Notes: generated by a model not told the origin, from the letters alone. Counted from the first letter of the stretch, positions 24,473 through 32,468 are shown. The stretch: DNA of 35,725 nt from CADCTM01 sp049671305 (GCA_049671305.1 JBATUR010000015.1:1-35725); one strand, 5' to 3'. Translations and numbers: made by a program.

Positions 24473-25666
24473 TCATATCTTTAATGTACAAAGCTGCTTT
24501 TCTTGTAGTTGTTGATCTTGCAATTCAGTCGTCGCCAAAAAATCCGTAATAGTATTAGCAATACCCTTTGCCGCTAAATAAGGAACACCATTACCAATAG
24601 TTTTAAACATATTAGTCAGCGTCATATTATCGGGCAGTACAAAATCTTTTGGTAAAGATTGAATTGCCAAAGCTTCTGCAACAGAAATACGTCGTATTTT
24701 ATAAGGATGTAAATGAACTTCATTATTTCCATAACAAGCTGTGGGAGAATAACGCCATCTATGCAAACGTTTATAGGACTTTTTAGAAACATCTCCTTCC
24801 TCAACTGCAGCAAACCTAGTAATACCTGCCCTTGGTTGAAAATAATCTTGAGAATTAGGATGATTTAATACATCATTTTTCTTAAACCAATATTCAACTG
24901 TTAATTCTTGCCAGATATTTTCTGGGCAAGATAATTGAGAATCTTCTTGAAAAGTCGTAGTAGAATACCAAGGTAAAGAAAAAGTTTCCTGTAGGTTATA
25001 TAAAAGATGCTTCTGCCAAGGAAACACGCCTTCAGGAAGCACTTGATTATTACTAGTTAATCTAATACCTAAATTATCGATTAAATTTTTAGAGAAACCG
25101 ATCAGAATAATTCTTGCCCTATCTTGAGGCACACCGTATTCTATAGCATTAATCAGACGTTCTGTTAATATATAATTAGCTTGATTGAGCTTATATTTAA
25201 GGCTTTCATAAAAGACACGATGTTTGGTTGTTTTCCATAAACCTTTGACATTTTCAAATAAGAAAAAATCAGGTTTTTGTTGACAAATTAATTCAATATA
25301 AGCAGCCGATAGTTTACCATGATCACCTGCACCGCCTCGGTTTTTTCCCCCAACTGAAAAATCAGGGCAGGGAGGTCCACCAATAAAGCCAATAATGTTA
25401 GTATACTTGCGGGCATCCTCAATTAATTCACCAAGCTGTGATGCTAGTTTGCCTTCGGTAAGTTTAATAACATCTGCCTCTTCTCCTTGATGATATCCGT
25501 ATTCAGGTAAGGGCAATTTAAGCACTGCCCTTGAATGAGAGTAAGCTTGCATAAATGAAGTATTAATCTCATTTACATAAGCGATATCAAAGTTATTTAA
25601 TTCAAAACCTAAATCAAGAAAACCTGAACCTGAAAAAAAGGAAAATATCTTAGGGCAATGGCTCAT
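24473..25666 (-). CDS. DNA cytosine-5 methyltransferase, solitary
   Basis: This 397-residue protein has the ordered C5-methylase motifs: motif I FSFFSGSGFLDLGFE (SAM binding), motif IV GGPPCPDFS with catalytic Cys100, motif VI FENV (137-140), motif VIII GVPQDRARIILIG, a target-recognition region in the second half, motif IX near RRISVAEALAIQSLP and motif X TIGNGVPYLAA. It methylates cytosine in duplex DNA using SAM. No restriction endonuclease or vsr gene adjoins it, so it looks like an orphan methylase. In Anabaena and Synechocystis, solitary 5mC methylases include enzymes acting on CGATCG, the core of HIP1, and on GGCC. Which site this one reads cannot be told from the sequence alone. The ATG is at 25666. 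Confidence 0.93.
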   Translation of the reverse strand: MSHCPKIFSFFSGSGFLDLGFELNNFDIAYVNEINTSFMQAYSHSRAVLKLPLPEYGYHQGEEADVIKLTEGKLASQLGELIEDARKYTNIIGFIGGPPCPDFSVGGKNRGGAGDHGKLSAAYIELICQQKPDFFLFENVKGLWKTTKHRVFYESLKYKLNQANYILTERLINAIEYGVPQDRARIILIGFSKNLIDNLGIRLTSNNQVLPEGVFPWQKHLLYNLQETFSLPWYSTTTFQEDSQLSCPENIWQELTVEYWFKKNDVLNHPNSQDYFQPRAGITRFAAVEEGDVSKKSYKRLHRWRYSPTACYGNNEVHLHPYKIRRISVAEALAIQSLPKDFVLPDNMTLTNMFKTIGNGVPYLAAKGIANTITDFLATTELQDQQLQEKQLCTLKI

Positions 25667-25732
25667 ACAATAATCTTCAAGTCCACAGAAGATTATTATA
25701 TTATTTCCGCAGCTTTTAAACTAAAATTTCTT

Positions 25733-25903
25733 TCAATGTTTATCAGCGCGATTTTCCTTAATTAAATGAATTACCGAAGGAATCACAGAAATCACAATAA
25801 TTCCTAAGATAATTGGCAGTAAATACTTATCTATTTGATCTCCCGGAATCACCTTACCTAAAAAATATCTAAAAGTGAACAAACTCTGCTCAATTTTTGT
25901 CAT
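25733..25903 (-). CDS. 56-residue membrane protein resembling the C-terminal tail of DedA proteins
   Basis: The likely start is the ATG at 25903 (MTKIEQSLFTFRYFLGK, 56 residues), which overlaps the 3' end of the DedA gene by 14 bases in another frame; the longer upstream frame is only DedA sequence read out of frame. One transmembrane helix (YLLPIILGIIVISVIPSVI) is followed by a basic tail. The pattern FLGKVIP...ILGIIVISVIPSVIHLIKE is what the last 45 residues of DedA/VTT proteins look like (compare their FFGxIPxV...ILxIIxISVLPxVIEF). The adjacent DedA is itself full length but ends differently. So this is either a remnant of a second dedA or a split-off tail expressed by translational coupling. 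Confidence 0.6.
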   Translation of the reverse strand: MTKIEQSLFTFRYFLGKVIPGDQIDKYLLPIILGIIVISVIPSVIHLIKENRADKH

Positions 25904-26510
25904 CTCGTGGGGGTTTTGATTGTTTCTTTCTAAAAATCCAAACAGCAAAAGCCACAAGTATCAAAACTAATACACCCTTAGAAACAGGTGCAAGATACTC
26001 TTCGACAACTTGATAATTATTGCCCAACAGATATCCAGCACCAGTTAAAAAGATTACCCATAAAGTAGTGCCAATTGTTGAATAAATCAGAAATGGCACT
26101 AAGGGCATTACACTAAGACCAGCAGGCAAAGAAATTAAAGTCCGAACTCCTGGTACAATGCGCCCAAATAACACGGCATTATTACCGTATCGATCAAACC
26201 ATCTCTTGGCTTTATCAATATCTTTGCTAGAAACGGTAATCCATTTGCCGTATTTATCAGCTAAACTTTTTAGGCGTTCTTCACCAACAATTTTACCTGC
26301 ATAATACCAAGGCAGTGCCCCTAAAATTGTGCCAACGACTCCCGCCAAAACTGCTAGCGTAAAGTCCATCTTTCCCTGTGCTATTGTAAATCCTGCCAAC
26401 GGCATAATTAACTCTGAAGGAATGGGAGGAAAAAGATTTTCGGCAAACATTAAAAGTCCGATTCCCCAATATCCCAGGGAAGTTATAATGTTAGTTATTG
26501 TGTCTTGCAT
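25890..26510 (-). CDS. DedA family (VTT domain) membrane protein
   Basis: This 206-residue inner-membrane protein matches DedA/SNARE-associated family members by NLFPPIPSELIMPLAGF, by GALPWYYAGKIVGEERLKSL and by FGRIVPGVRTLISLPAGLSVM with the conserved Arg, followed by GTTLWVIFLTGAGYLLG. Bacterial DedA proteins act in membrane homeostasis and undecaprenyl-phosphate or phospholipid flipping; the exact substrate here is unknown. The start is the ATG at 26510. It lies 50 bp after exoD and overlaps the small DedA-tail-like ORF, suggesting one exoD-dedA-small ORF transcript. Its own last 25 residues (VLVLILVAFAVWIFRKKQSK) form a normal terminal helix. Confidence 0.92.
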   Translation of the reverse strand: MQDTITNIITSLGYWGIGLLMFAENLFPPIPSELIMPLAGFTIAQGKMDFTLAVLAGVVGTILGALPWYYAGKIVGEERLKSLADKYGKWITVSSKDIDKAKRWFDRYGNNAVLFGRIVPGVRTLISLPAGLSVMPLVPFLIYSTIGTTLWVIFLTGAGYLLGNNYQVVEEYLAPVSKGVLVLILVAFAVWIFRKKQSKPPRDDKN

Positions 26511-26559
26511 CAGTGGTTGTTTAAAGATTAAAAATGATTTATTTGGCTCAAATAGTTTT

Positions 26560-27180
26560 CTAACGTACCCAACTTTTAATTAAATCAATTAAGCTGGTGC
26601 CGCCCCAAAAAAGAGCTCCTAAAATCGAAATACTGAGAATTCCCCCTATCAAACAAAGCACCAAACCACCTATACTAATTGCACCGTCATCCTCCATCAA
26701 ACCAAAACCGATCACAAAAATCCCGATCGCTGGTAAAGTATTTGTACCTGGAATTGGAATCATCATCGAAATACCCATTAAAGCGATCGCAATTCCCAGC
26801 GTCACACGTCCAGGCAAACTAGTACAAATGTAACTTAAGCGCGGACGACTAAGCAGCTCAATGCGCTTTAACCAAGGAATTCCTGCCTTAATCACACCTT
26901 GAAGTTGTTTGAGCTCAATAGCATAATTACTAACTTTTGCTGGTAGCCAGGGCAATTTAGCACCAGCAATTAACTGCACAGCCAATAAAAACAAGACTAA
27001 CCCAAACGGCGTCGAGTAACCAGGGGCAGGAACCGGCAATGCTGAAGGCAAAGATAAGATCACAAACAAAAAGCCAAAAATTCGCTCCCCTGCTATCTCC
27101 AAAACTTCATTTAAAGTTACCTTAGAAGAGCGTTCTTCTTCAAAAAAATAGCGCTGTAATTCTACCGAAAGTTTAGCCAT
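26560..27180 (-). CDS. exoD: ExoD family protein (exopolysaccharide synthesis)
   Basis: This 206-residue membrane protein has the ExoD signature: VTLNEVLEIAGERIFGFLFV, FVILSLPSALPVPAPGYSTP, then GLVLFLLAVQLIAGAKLPWLP, and later IPIPGTNTLPAIGIFVIGFGLMEDDG. ExoD was first named for a role in rhizobial exopolysaccharide and alkaline stress; the molecular function is unclear. At least three hydrophobic segments occupy the C-terminal half. The start is the ATG at 27180. It is the first gene of the exoD-dedA-small ORF group; pairing with DedA hints at an envelope or lipid-carrier function, which is inference. Confidence 0.88.
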   Translation of the reverse strand: MAKLSVELQRYFFEEERSSKVTLNEVLEIAGERIFGFLFVILSLPSALPVPAPGYSTPFGLVLFLLAVQLIAGAKLPWLPAKVSNYAIELKQLQGVIKAGIPWLKRIELLSRPRLSYICTSLPGRVTLGIAIALMGISMMIPIPGTNTLPAIGIFVIGFGLMEDDGAISIGGLVLCLIGGILSISILGALFWGGTSLIDLIKSWVR

Positions 27181-27754
27181 TACGCTGAGAAAACCTTAAT
27201 TTTGCAAAATTCCTGCCTAAAATATATCCGAAAATAATTCAGACATGATTAAGTCAGGTGATGAAAAAAGGACAATTTTCGCTGAATTATCATATTGCTA
27301 ATCTTATTTCTCTAATTTTTAGAGATTTGTTCTTAGTCTCTCCTTAGCAAAAGGATAAAACAAATCAGTTCATCTGATATTCTATCTTCAGTAACTAATT
27401 TTCCTAAACTCTATCAAGTTTTTATAGTGATAGAAAATAGATTATTTTAATCTTCATCATAATTTTGTAAATATCCGGCTAAAATCAGCCAGCTTTTGAA
27501 CAACTTAGCCTTCCTAACCCAGTCACTTTTAATCAAATTCCAGCTAACAACTAGCCAAATTATTTCTCCCCTCAAAAAATAGTGGAAAATGCCTACCCCT
27601 TGGTATCGATTTAAGGTGAAACCCATATTCCGAAAGGGGTTGAAACCCCTGCCTCAAAGCCCAAGTCCTCTGAAAGAGGACTAATGACTTGACTTCTTTA
27701 GTCCTCTTTCAGAGGATAGCGATTAGACGGGGACTTAAGTCCCCGGCAGTTTTC
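27181..27754. other. Spacer between ahcY and exoD, AT-rich with a terminal repeat cluster
   Basis: Bases 27181-27590 are AT-rich and show no ORF, tRNA or structured RNA that I can support. The promoter of exoD should lie near 27181-27300. The remaining part, next to ahcY, is a cluster of palindromic repeats listed separately. Confidence 0.5.
27635..27745. repeat. Cluster of palindromic repeats downstream of ahcY
   Basis: Four dyads occur in 111 bases: AGGGGTT-GA-AACCCCT (27635-27650), AGTCCTCT-GAA-AGAGGACT (27664-27682), TCCTCT-TTC-AGAGGA (27702-27716), and CGGGGACTTAAGTCCCCG (27728-27745), an 18-base perfect palindrome. The second and third are inverted copies of each other (19 of 21 positions over 27664-27684 against 27696-27716). 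This is a REP-like composite. The last palindrome may terminate ahcY. Confidence 0.75.
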
Positions 27755-29032
27755 TTAGGTTCCAGAAGTCCAAGAATTGATATACTCAGTCTGCTCACTC
27801 GTTAAGGTGTCAATTTCGATACCCATTGCTTGCAACTTCAGACGGGCAATTTCTTTGTCTACTTCAACCGGAATTGAATGTAAACCAGGTTCCAACTTAC
27901 CCTTATTTTTCACCAAATACTCACAAGCCATTGCCTGATTAGCAAAACTCATATCCATCACAGCGCTAGGATGTCCTTCTGCTGCCGCCAAGTTAACCAA
28001 ACGTCCTTCACCCAAAACAATAATCGACTTACCGCTAGCTAGTTGATACTGTTGGGTAAATGGTCTGACTTCCTTGATTTCTGCAGCTTTTGCACCTAGT
28101 GATTTGAGGTCAATTTCAATGTCAAAGTGTCCAGAATTGCACACCATTGCACCATCTTTCATCACATCAAAATGTTCAGGACGAATGACGTGCTTGTTAC
28201 CTGTAACCGTAATAAACAAATCACCCTGAGCTGCCGCCTGTGCCATCGGCAAGACGCGGAAACCATCCATTACCGCTTCGATCGCCTTTGTGGGGTCAAT
28301 CTCTGTCACAATCACGTTAGCGCCCAATCCGCGTGCCCGCAGTGCTACGCCTTTGCCGCACCAGCCGTAACCAGCAACCACGATCGCTTTACCTGCCAAC
28401 AAAACATTAGTAGCGCGGATAATGCCATCTAAGGTAGATTGACCTGTACCGTAGCGGTTATCAAAGAAATGCTTGGTATCAGCATCGTTGACATTCATCG
28501 CCGGGAAAGTCAACACGCCGTCGTTAAACATTGCCCGCAAGCGCACAATGCCTGTGGTGGTTTCTTCTGTCGTGCCAATTAAATCAGCAATTTGCTCTTG
28601 GCGGTGCTGCACCATAGCGGCAACCACATCGCTACCGTCATCAATAATGATGTTAGGGCGGTGATCTAGGGCAATTTCAACGTGACGGCTATAAGTTGCC
28701 GCATCTTCGCCTCTGAAGGCATACACAGGAATGCTGTAGTCGGCAACCAAGCAGGCAGCAACATCATCTTGGGTAGATAGAGGGTTGCTGGCAATTAGCA
28801 CCGCGTCAGCGCCACCTGCTTTGAGAGCGATCGCCAAATGAGCAGTTTCTGTTGTCACATGGCAGCAGGCAACTATGCGAACTCCGGCAAAAGGCTTTTC
28901 GGCAGCAAAGCGATCGCGAATTTGACGCAGCACTGGCATTTCCCGCCCCGCCCATTCAATCCGTTGTCTGCCTTGAGGTGCGAGGGATAAGTCTTTGACT
29001 TCGTATTTGGGTTGAGCGGACGTTGCAGTCAT
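27755..29032 (-). CDS. ahcY: S-adenosylhomocysteinase (adenosylhomocysteinase)
   Basis: This cytosolic enzyme hydrolyses S-adenosylhomocysteine to adenosine and homocysteine, clearing the product of SAM-dependent methylation. I chose the ATG at 29032 (MTATSAQPKYEVKDLSL, 425 residues, the usual cyanobacterial length) because AAGGA lies just upstream; the frame extends to a GTG at 29074 without a site. Visible features are the CCHVTTETAHLAIALKAGGA substrate segment, the NDADTKHFFDNRYGTGQST segment, the NAD-binding GYGWCGKGVALRARGLGA, and CNSGHFDIEID. The C-terminal part (QTEYINSW) ends without the Lys-Tyr-Arg-Tyr tail of eukaryotic enzymes. It stands alone between repeats and the divergent MscS gene. 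Confidence 0.96.
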   Translation of the reverse strand: MTATSAQPKYEVKDLSLAPQGRQRIEWAGREMPVLRQIRDRFAAEKPFAGVRIVACCHVTTETAHLAIALKAGGADAVLIASNPLSTQDDVAACLVADYSIPVYAFRGEDAATYSRHVEIALDHRPNIIIDDGSDVVAAMVQHRQEQIADLIGTTEETTTGIVRLRAMFNDGVLTFPAMNVNDADTKHFFDNRYGTGQSTLDGIIRATNVLLAGKAIVVAGYGWCGKGVALRARGLGANVIVTEIDPTKAIEAVMDGFRVLPMAQAAAQGDLFITVTGNKHVIRPEHFDVMKDGAMVCNSGHFDIEIDLKSLGAKAAEIKEVRPFTQQYQLASGKSIIVLGEGRLVNLAAAEGHPSAVMDMSFANQAMACEYLVKNKGKLEPGLHSIPVEVDKEIARLKLQAMGIEIDTLTSEQTEYINSWTSGT

Positions 29033-29136
29033 ATTTTTTCCTTTGAAAGGTTTATCTAGATTAACCTCTATCACTTTAATCGTTCTATCTATTTTGCGGA
29101 TAATACACTCTTAAAGTTTTTATGAGTTTAATTGAT

Positions 29137-29189
29137 CTGTCTCGGTTGCGGATCATTAGCCCATCTGGTTTCTCCAACTAAAGAGGCAG
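29137..29189 (+). promoter_or_regulatory. Possible structured 5' leader of the MscS gene
   Basis: CTGTCTC (29137-29143) can pair with GAGGCAG (29183-29189, one G-U). The enclosed GTTG and CAAC can pair inside it. A competing GATC/GATC pairing (29134-29137 with 29151-29154) overlaps the outer arm. This lies 73-125 bases before the ATG. No known riboswitch consensus was recognised, so it may be chance. Confidence 0.25.
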
Positions 29190-29261
29190 GCAATACTGAT
29201 CGTGTTGAGGTAGTTTTTAACAGGTGTGTGCCACAGAATCTTCTATTGGAGGAATTAAAAA

Positions 29262-30947
29262 ATGCGATCGCGTAGCCTGGGCTTTGCCCTATCAAAATTT
29301 TTGGGGCGTCGAAAGGCAGTCACTTTATTTCAAACGGGGACAGTTATTCTAGCAAATTCCCTTGCCTTTCCAACACACGCTCAGTTGCCACTTTTACGAG
29401 ATTTAATACCCACACCCCAGCTAATTAATCAAAACCTGAATAATCGAATTGTTTCTGCTTGTGTCCGACTTGATGGACGCTGTTTGTTTAAAATTGCTGA
29501 CCAAAAATCGGCTTTACCTGACCGAATTAATGGTATCGAACAGCGTTTAAATGATGTTAGTAGTCTTTACTTTAAAGAGAATTCCTCACCTCTAAAAATT
29601 CGCTCTGCCAAAGAAGGAAAATTACCCAATATTTATATTAATATTGGGAACCGTGAAGTCCGCCTGATGAGCGTCACCGCACCTGATGCTGATCTGCAAG
29701 GCGTCGAGCTTGAAACCAGAGCTGATCAACTAGTTGAACAGTTAGAAACCGGATTAAATCGGGCAAAGCAAGAACGTCAATTGCCATTCCTTATTTATCA
29801 AGGGAAAGTCGCCGCCGCTATATTTCTAGCAATGCTAATTGTCAGCGTTGCTCTTTATCGGTGGCAACGTCGCTCCAAGCACTCAAAGAAATCACTAGAC
29901 TCATCTAACTTATCTCCAACTCAGCCAATATCTACTCAACTAACTCAACAGCAACAGTGGAATATTAAAGAAGTTCAGCATCGCTTGACTCAACTTGCTC
30001 AAGCTAGCATTTTAGGAGGAGGAAGTTTATTTATTTTAGGTTTGTTTCCTTACACTAGAATGTTTCAAATCTTGATTATTACAAGCTTACAAATTCCTGT
30101 AAAAGTATGTATAATTGGAATAGGAACTTATGTAATTGTTCGTCTAAGTTATGCCTTAATTGAGCGTTTTGCTTGTGTGTTCACCCAAAATTCTTTACTC
30201 ACTCCAGAAGCAAATCAAAGATTGCGTTTGCGTATTTCAACGATTTCTGGTGTGACAAAAGGAATTGTTACCGTTACCTGGACGGGAGTGGCAATATTAG
30301 TGACTCTGATGACGCTAGGCGTAAATATTGGACCATTACTAGCGGGCGCAGGTTTAGTAGGCGTCGCTTTATCTTTGGCATCTCAAAACTTAATTAAAGA
30401 TGCCATTAATGGCTTTTTTATTATCCTGGAAGACCAATATGCGATCGGTGATGTAATTTCTGTTGACACAGTAGGTGGGTTTGTGGAAACAATGAATTTA
30501 CGCATTACTCAACTGCGGGATGCCGAGGGAAGATTAATTACTATTCCTAATAGTGAAATCAAAATTGTTGCCAATCTTTCGAGTAGTTGGTCACGGGCAG
30601 ATTTAAATATTCCTGTTGCTTATCATGCGGATGTAGATAAGGCGTTGGAAGTGATTAATCAGGTTACTCAAGACATGACTCAAGATGAGTTTTGGCGGCA
30701 GTTAATTTTGGATAAACCAGAAGTTTTGGGAGTCGATGATTTTGGCACACGGGGCTTAATTATTCGGGTATGGATTAAGACAGAGCCCTTGAAGCAATGG
30801 TTAGTTGCCCGTGAGTGCCGCAGACGCTTGAAAATCGCCTTAGACAAAGCGGGAATTTCTATCCCAATGCCGCAGCAGGAGGTGTGGTTTAACAATCTAC
30901 CTGCGAATTCTCCCCAAGATGAACAGGCGATTCACCACCAAAAGTAG
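29262..30947 (+). CDS. MscS-family mechanosensitive ion channel
   Basis: This 561-residue protein starts at the ATG at 29262, with GGAGG eight bases upstream; a HIP1 octamer covers the second and third codons. A signal-like hydrophobic N-terminus (TVILANSLAFPTHAQ) leads to a periplasmic region of about 140 residues, then a transmembrane helix (VAAAIFLAMLIVSVALYRW), a Ser/Gln-rich linker, and further helices. The pore-lining TM3 is LLAGAGLVGVALSLASQNLIKDAINGF, followed by the MscS beta domain (YAIGDVISVDTVGGFVETM, RLITIPNSEI) and a C-terminal alpha/beta domain. It would open on membrane tension and release solutes during hypo-osmotic shock. The extended N-terminal periplasmic part is typical of cyanobacterial paralogs. 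It is divergent from ahcY. Confidence 0.92.
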   Translation: MRSRSLGFALSKFLGRRKAVTLFQTGTVILANSLAFPTHAQLPLLRDLIPTPQLINQNLNNRIVSACVRLDGRCLFKIADQKSALPDRINGIEQRLNDVSSLYFKENSSPLKIRSAKEGKLPNIYINIGNREVRLMSVTAPDADLQGVELETRADQLVEQLETGLNRAKQERQLPFLIYQGKVAAAIFLAMLIVSVALYRWQRRSKHSKKSLDSSNLSPTQPISTQLTQQQQWNIKEVQHRLTQLAQASILGGGSLFILGLFPYTRMFQILIITSLQIPVKVCIIGIGTYVIVRLSYALIERFACVFTQNSLLTPEANQRLRLRISTISGVTKGIVTVTWTGVAILVTLMTLGVNIGPLLAGAGLVGVALSLASQNLIKDAINGFFIILEDQYAIGDVISVDTVGGFVETMNLRITQLRDAEGRLITIPNSEIKIVANLSSSWSRADLNIPVAYHADVDKALEVINQVTQDMTQDEFWRQLILDKPEVLGVDDFGTRGLIIRVWIKTEPLKQWLVARECRRRLKIALDKAGISIPMPQQEVWFNNLPANSPQDEQAIHHQK

Positions 30948-30964
30948 TACAAAGGTACTATAAT
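30946..30964 (+). promoter_or_regulatory. TATAAT box overlapped by an AGTAC/GTACT dyad
   Basis: TATAAT (30959-30964) lies 64 bases before the small gene at 31028. The dyad AGTAC-AAAG-GTACT (30946-30959) abuts it. No good -35 box is visible, so it could be a type needing an activator. The region overlaps the end of the MscS gene. Confidence 0.4.
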
Positions 30965-31027
30965 AGAGAGGTGAGATTTGATAGTCGGTTAACGCCCAAA
31001 ACCCTCTAAAATCAAGGTTTTTACTCC

Positions 31028-31291
31028 ATGACAAAGCACTACATCCTCAGCATCAATCCCCATGCTCAGTACGACTGGGAGCAGTGCAGCTTGCGGGACC
31101 CAATCACCTCAATACAACCGGATTTTGCCGATTTAATTGCTCAAGCGGTGGGAGATGAAACGGGTTCCTATTTAGTGGCAGTTAATATTGAGGTCAAAGT
31201 TTTAGAAAAAAAGCTAGACTTGCAACCTCAGCGGGTTCCTGTGGAAGTAGCAGCAGTGACTGTTAATGCTACCTCAGAGATGGTGGCATAA
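31028..31291 (+). CDS. Small conserved-looking protein, unknown function (87 residues)
   Basis: The ATG at 31028 gives MTKHYILSINPHAQYDWEQC. There is no signal peptide, no membrane segment and no recognised domain. The composition is soluble and acidic in the middle (RDPITSIQPDFADLIAQAVGDETGSYLV), with a short strand-rich end (VNIEVKVLEKKLDLQPQRVPVEV). It is followed 82 bp later by another small gene on the same strand, and the two are probably co-transcribed. It has its own TATAAT-like box after the MscS gene. I do not recognise it; it looks like a cyanobacterial orphan family. Confidence 0.65.
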   Translation: MTKHYILSINPHAQYDWEQCSLRDPITSIQPDFADLIAQAVGDETGSYLVAVNIEVKVLEKKLDLQPQRVPVEVAAVTVNATSEMVA

Positions 31292-31373
31292 ATTCCGAAA
31301 ACTTCAGAAATTTTCCCCCTAGCTAGCCAATAGGGGGTAATTACACAAATCCTTTTTACTTGGAAGAATACCT

Positions 31374-31742
31374 ATGAAAATGAGTCAGTTTCCTGCTGCG
31401 ATCGCCCAAGCAGCACAAGTTGTTAATGAATTAGACTCACAAATTGCCGCTGTTAATCAGCATATCGCCCGTTTAGAAGGCAAAGCCGATCGCACAGCAG
31501 CCTTTGAGCAAGGTTTGAAAAATGACAACCAGCGTCGGGGGCGTCGTTTTGAGTTACTTTGTGTTGACCAGGAATACCAAACGGCACAGAATACCTTGAT
31601 GCGGTTGAACTCAGAAAAAGCCAGTGCGATCGCCCATTTAGAATATCTCCGCAATCAATTTAGCGTTGCCAAACTAGAAGCAAGAATGGCGATCGCACAA
31701 CAACTAGCAGGCGTCGAATTTCGTGACTTAGTGGGCGTGTAA
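31374..31742 (+). CDS. Small coiled-coil protein, unknown function (122 residues)
   Basis: The ATG at 31374 (a second ATG is two codons later) is preceded by GGAAG. The sequence is nearly all helical and charged: AAQVVNELDSQIAAVNQHIA, then a Lys/Arg-rich turn (LKNDNQRRGRRFEL), and a second helix (NTLMRLNSEKASAIAHLEYL). This suggests an antiparallel coiled-coil hairpin. There are no catalytic motifs, and Cys occurs only once. Its codons contain two HIP1 octamers. It lies downstream of the 87-residue gene and before a strong hairpin at 31749. No family is recognised. The pair may encode interacting partners, which is inference from spacing only. Confidence 0.65.
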   Translation: MKMSQFPAAIAQAAQVVNELDSQIAAVNQHIARLEGKADRTAAFEQGLKNDNQRRGRRFELLCVDQEYQTAQNTLMRLNSEKASAIAHLEYLRNQFSVAKLEARMAIAQQLAGVEFRDLVGV

Positions 31743-31748
31743 TTAATT

Positions 31749-31781
31749 AGATCCCCGACTTCTTAAAGAAGTCGGGGATCT
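31749..31781. terminator. Near-perfect hairpin with AGATCCCCGACTTCTT arms (copy 2)
   Basis: AGATCCCCGACTTCTT (31749-31764), one base, then its exact complement (31766-31781). It starts seven bases after the stop of the coiled-coil gene and precedes the convergent msrA. It is the same repeat family as 21745-21811, here almost without a loop, and probably serves as a bidirectional terminator. Confidence 0.75.
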
Positions 31782-31805
31782 TGGGATCTTAACCTCAACT
31801 AAAAC

Positions 31806-32468
31806 TTAGCCCTGCGCCACAGTCGGCAGATCAGGGAAACAAACATTAGTGCCACCTAAACCGCAATATCCACCGGGATTCTTTGCCAGATACTGCTGAT
31901 GATAATCCTCAGCATAATAAAATTCAGGAGCCTCAACAATCTCCGTAGTAATTTCCCCATAACCAGCCGACTTCAAAGCTTGCTGATACTTATCTCGTGA
32001 AGCCTCAGCTTGCTGCTTTTGACGGTCAGAATATGTATAAATCCCTGATCGATATTGAGTGCCAGCATCATTACCCTGGCGCATTCCTTGAGTTGGGTTA
32101 TGGCTTTCCCAGAAAACTTGCAGCAGTGATTCATAACTGATCACCTTGGGATCAAAAACCACCAGAAACACCTCATTATGCCCCGTCATGCCGGAGCAAA
32201 CCTCCTTATAGGTGGGATTCGGCGTTACGCCAGCCGCATAGCCCACAGCCGTCGAAAACACGCCATCCTGCTGCCAAAACTTGCGTTCTGCACCCCAAAA
32301 ACAGCCCATGCCAAATACTGCCGTCTCCATGCCTTCGGGAAACGGTGGTTTTAGTGGGTTGCCATTAACGTAGTGTTTGGCAGGTACTTTCATCGCCTCA
32401 GCGCGTCCCGGCAAGGCTTCTGCAGCCGTTGGTACGGTTGATTTCTTACCAAATCCAAATATTCCCAT
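31806..32468 (-). CDS. msrA: Peptide-methionine (S)-S-oxide reductase
   Basis: This 220-residue enzyme reduces methionine-S-sulfoxide in proteins and free methionine. The catalytic Cys56 sits in the family motif GMGCFWGAERKFW. VGYAAGVTPNPTYKEVCSG, GHNEVFLVVFDP, FWESHNPTQGMRQGNDAGTQYRS and the C-terminal EDYHQQYLAKNPGGYC follow in order. Resolving Cys candidates are Cys202 and Cys210 near the end. The N-terminal about 45 residues (MGIFGFGKKSTVPTAAEALP) are an extension usual in cyanobacterial and plant MsrA. The ATG is at 32468. It lies 78 bp after the ferredoxin gene on the same strand. Confidence 0.96.
   Translation of the reverse strand: MGIFGFGKKSTVPTAAEALPGRAEAMKVPAKHYVNGNPLKPPFPEGMETAVFGMGCFWGAERKFWQQDGVFSTAVGYAAGVTPNPTYKEVCSGMTGHNEVFLVVFDPKVISYESLLQVFWESHNPTQGMRQGNDAGTQYRSGIYTYSDRQKQQAEASRDKYQQALKSAGYGEITTEIVEAPEFYYAEDYHQQYLAKNPGGYCGLGGTNVCFPDLPTVAQG

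Noticed and set aside
24473..26510. A defence island formed by the methylase, DedA and the Uma2-family gene
   Set aside because: Uma2 is over 11 kb away, DedA is a housekeeping membrane protein, and no restriction, helicase or toxin gene adjoins the methylase.
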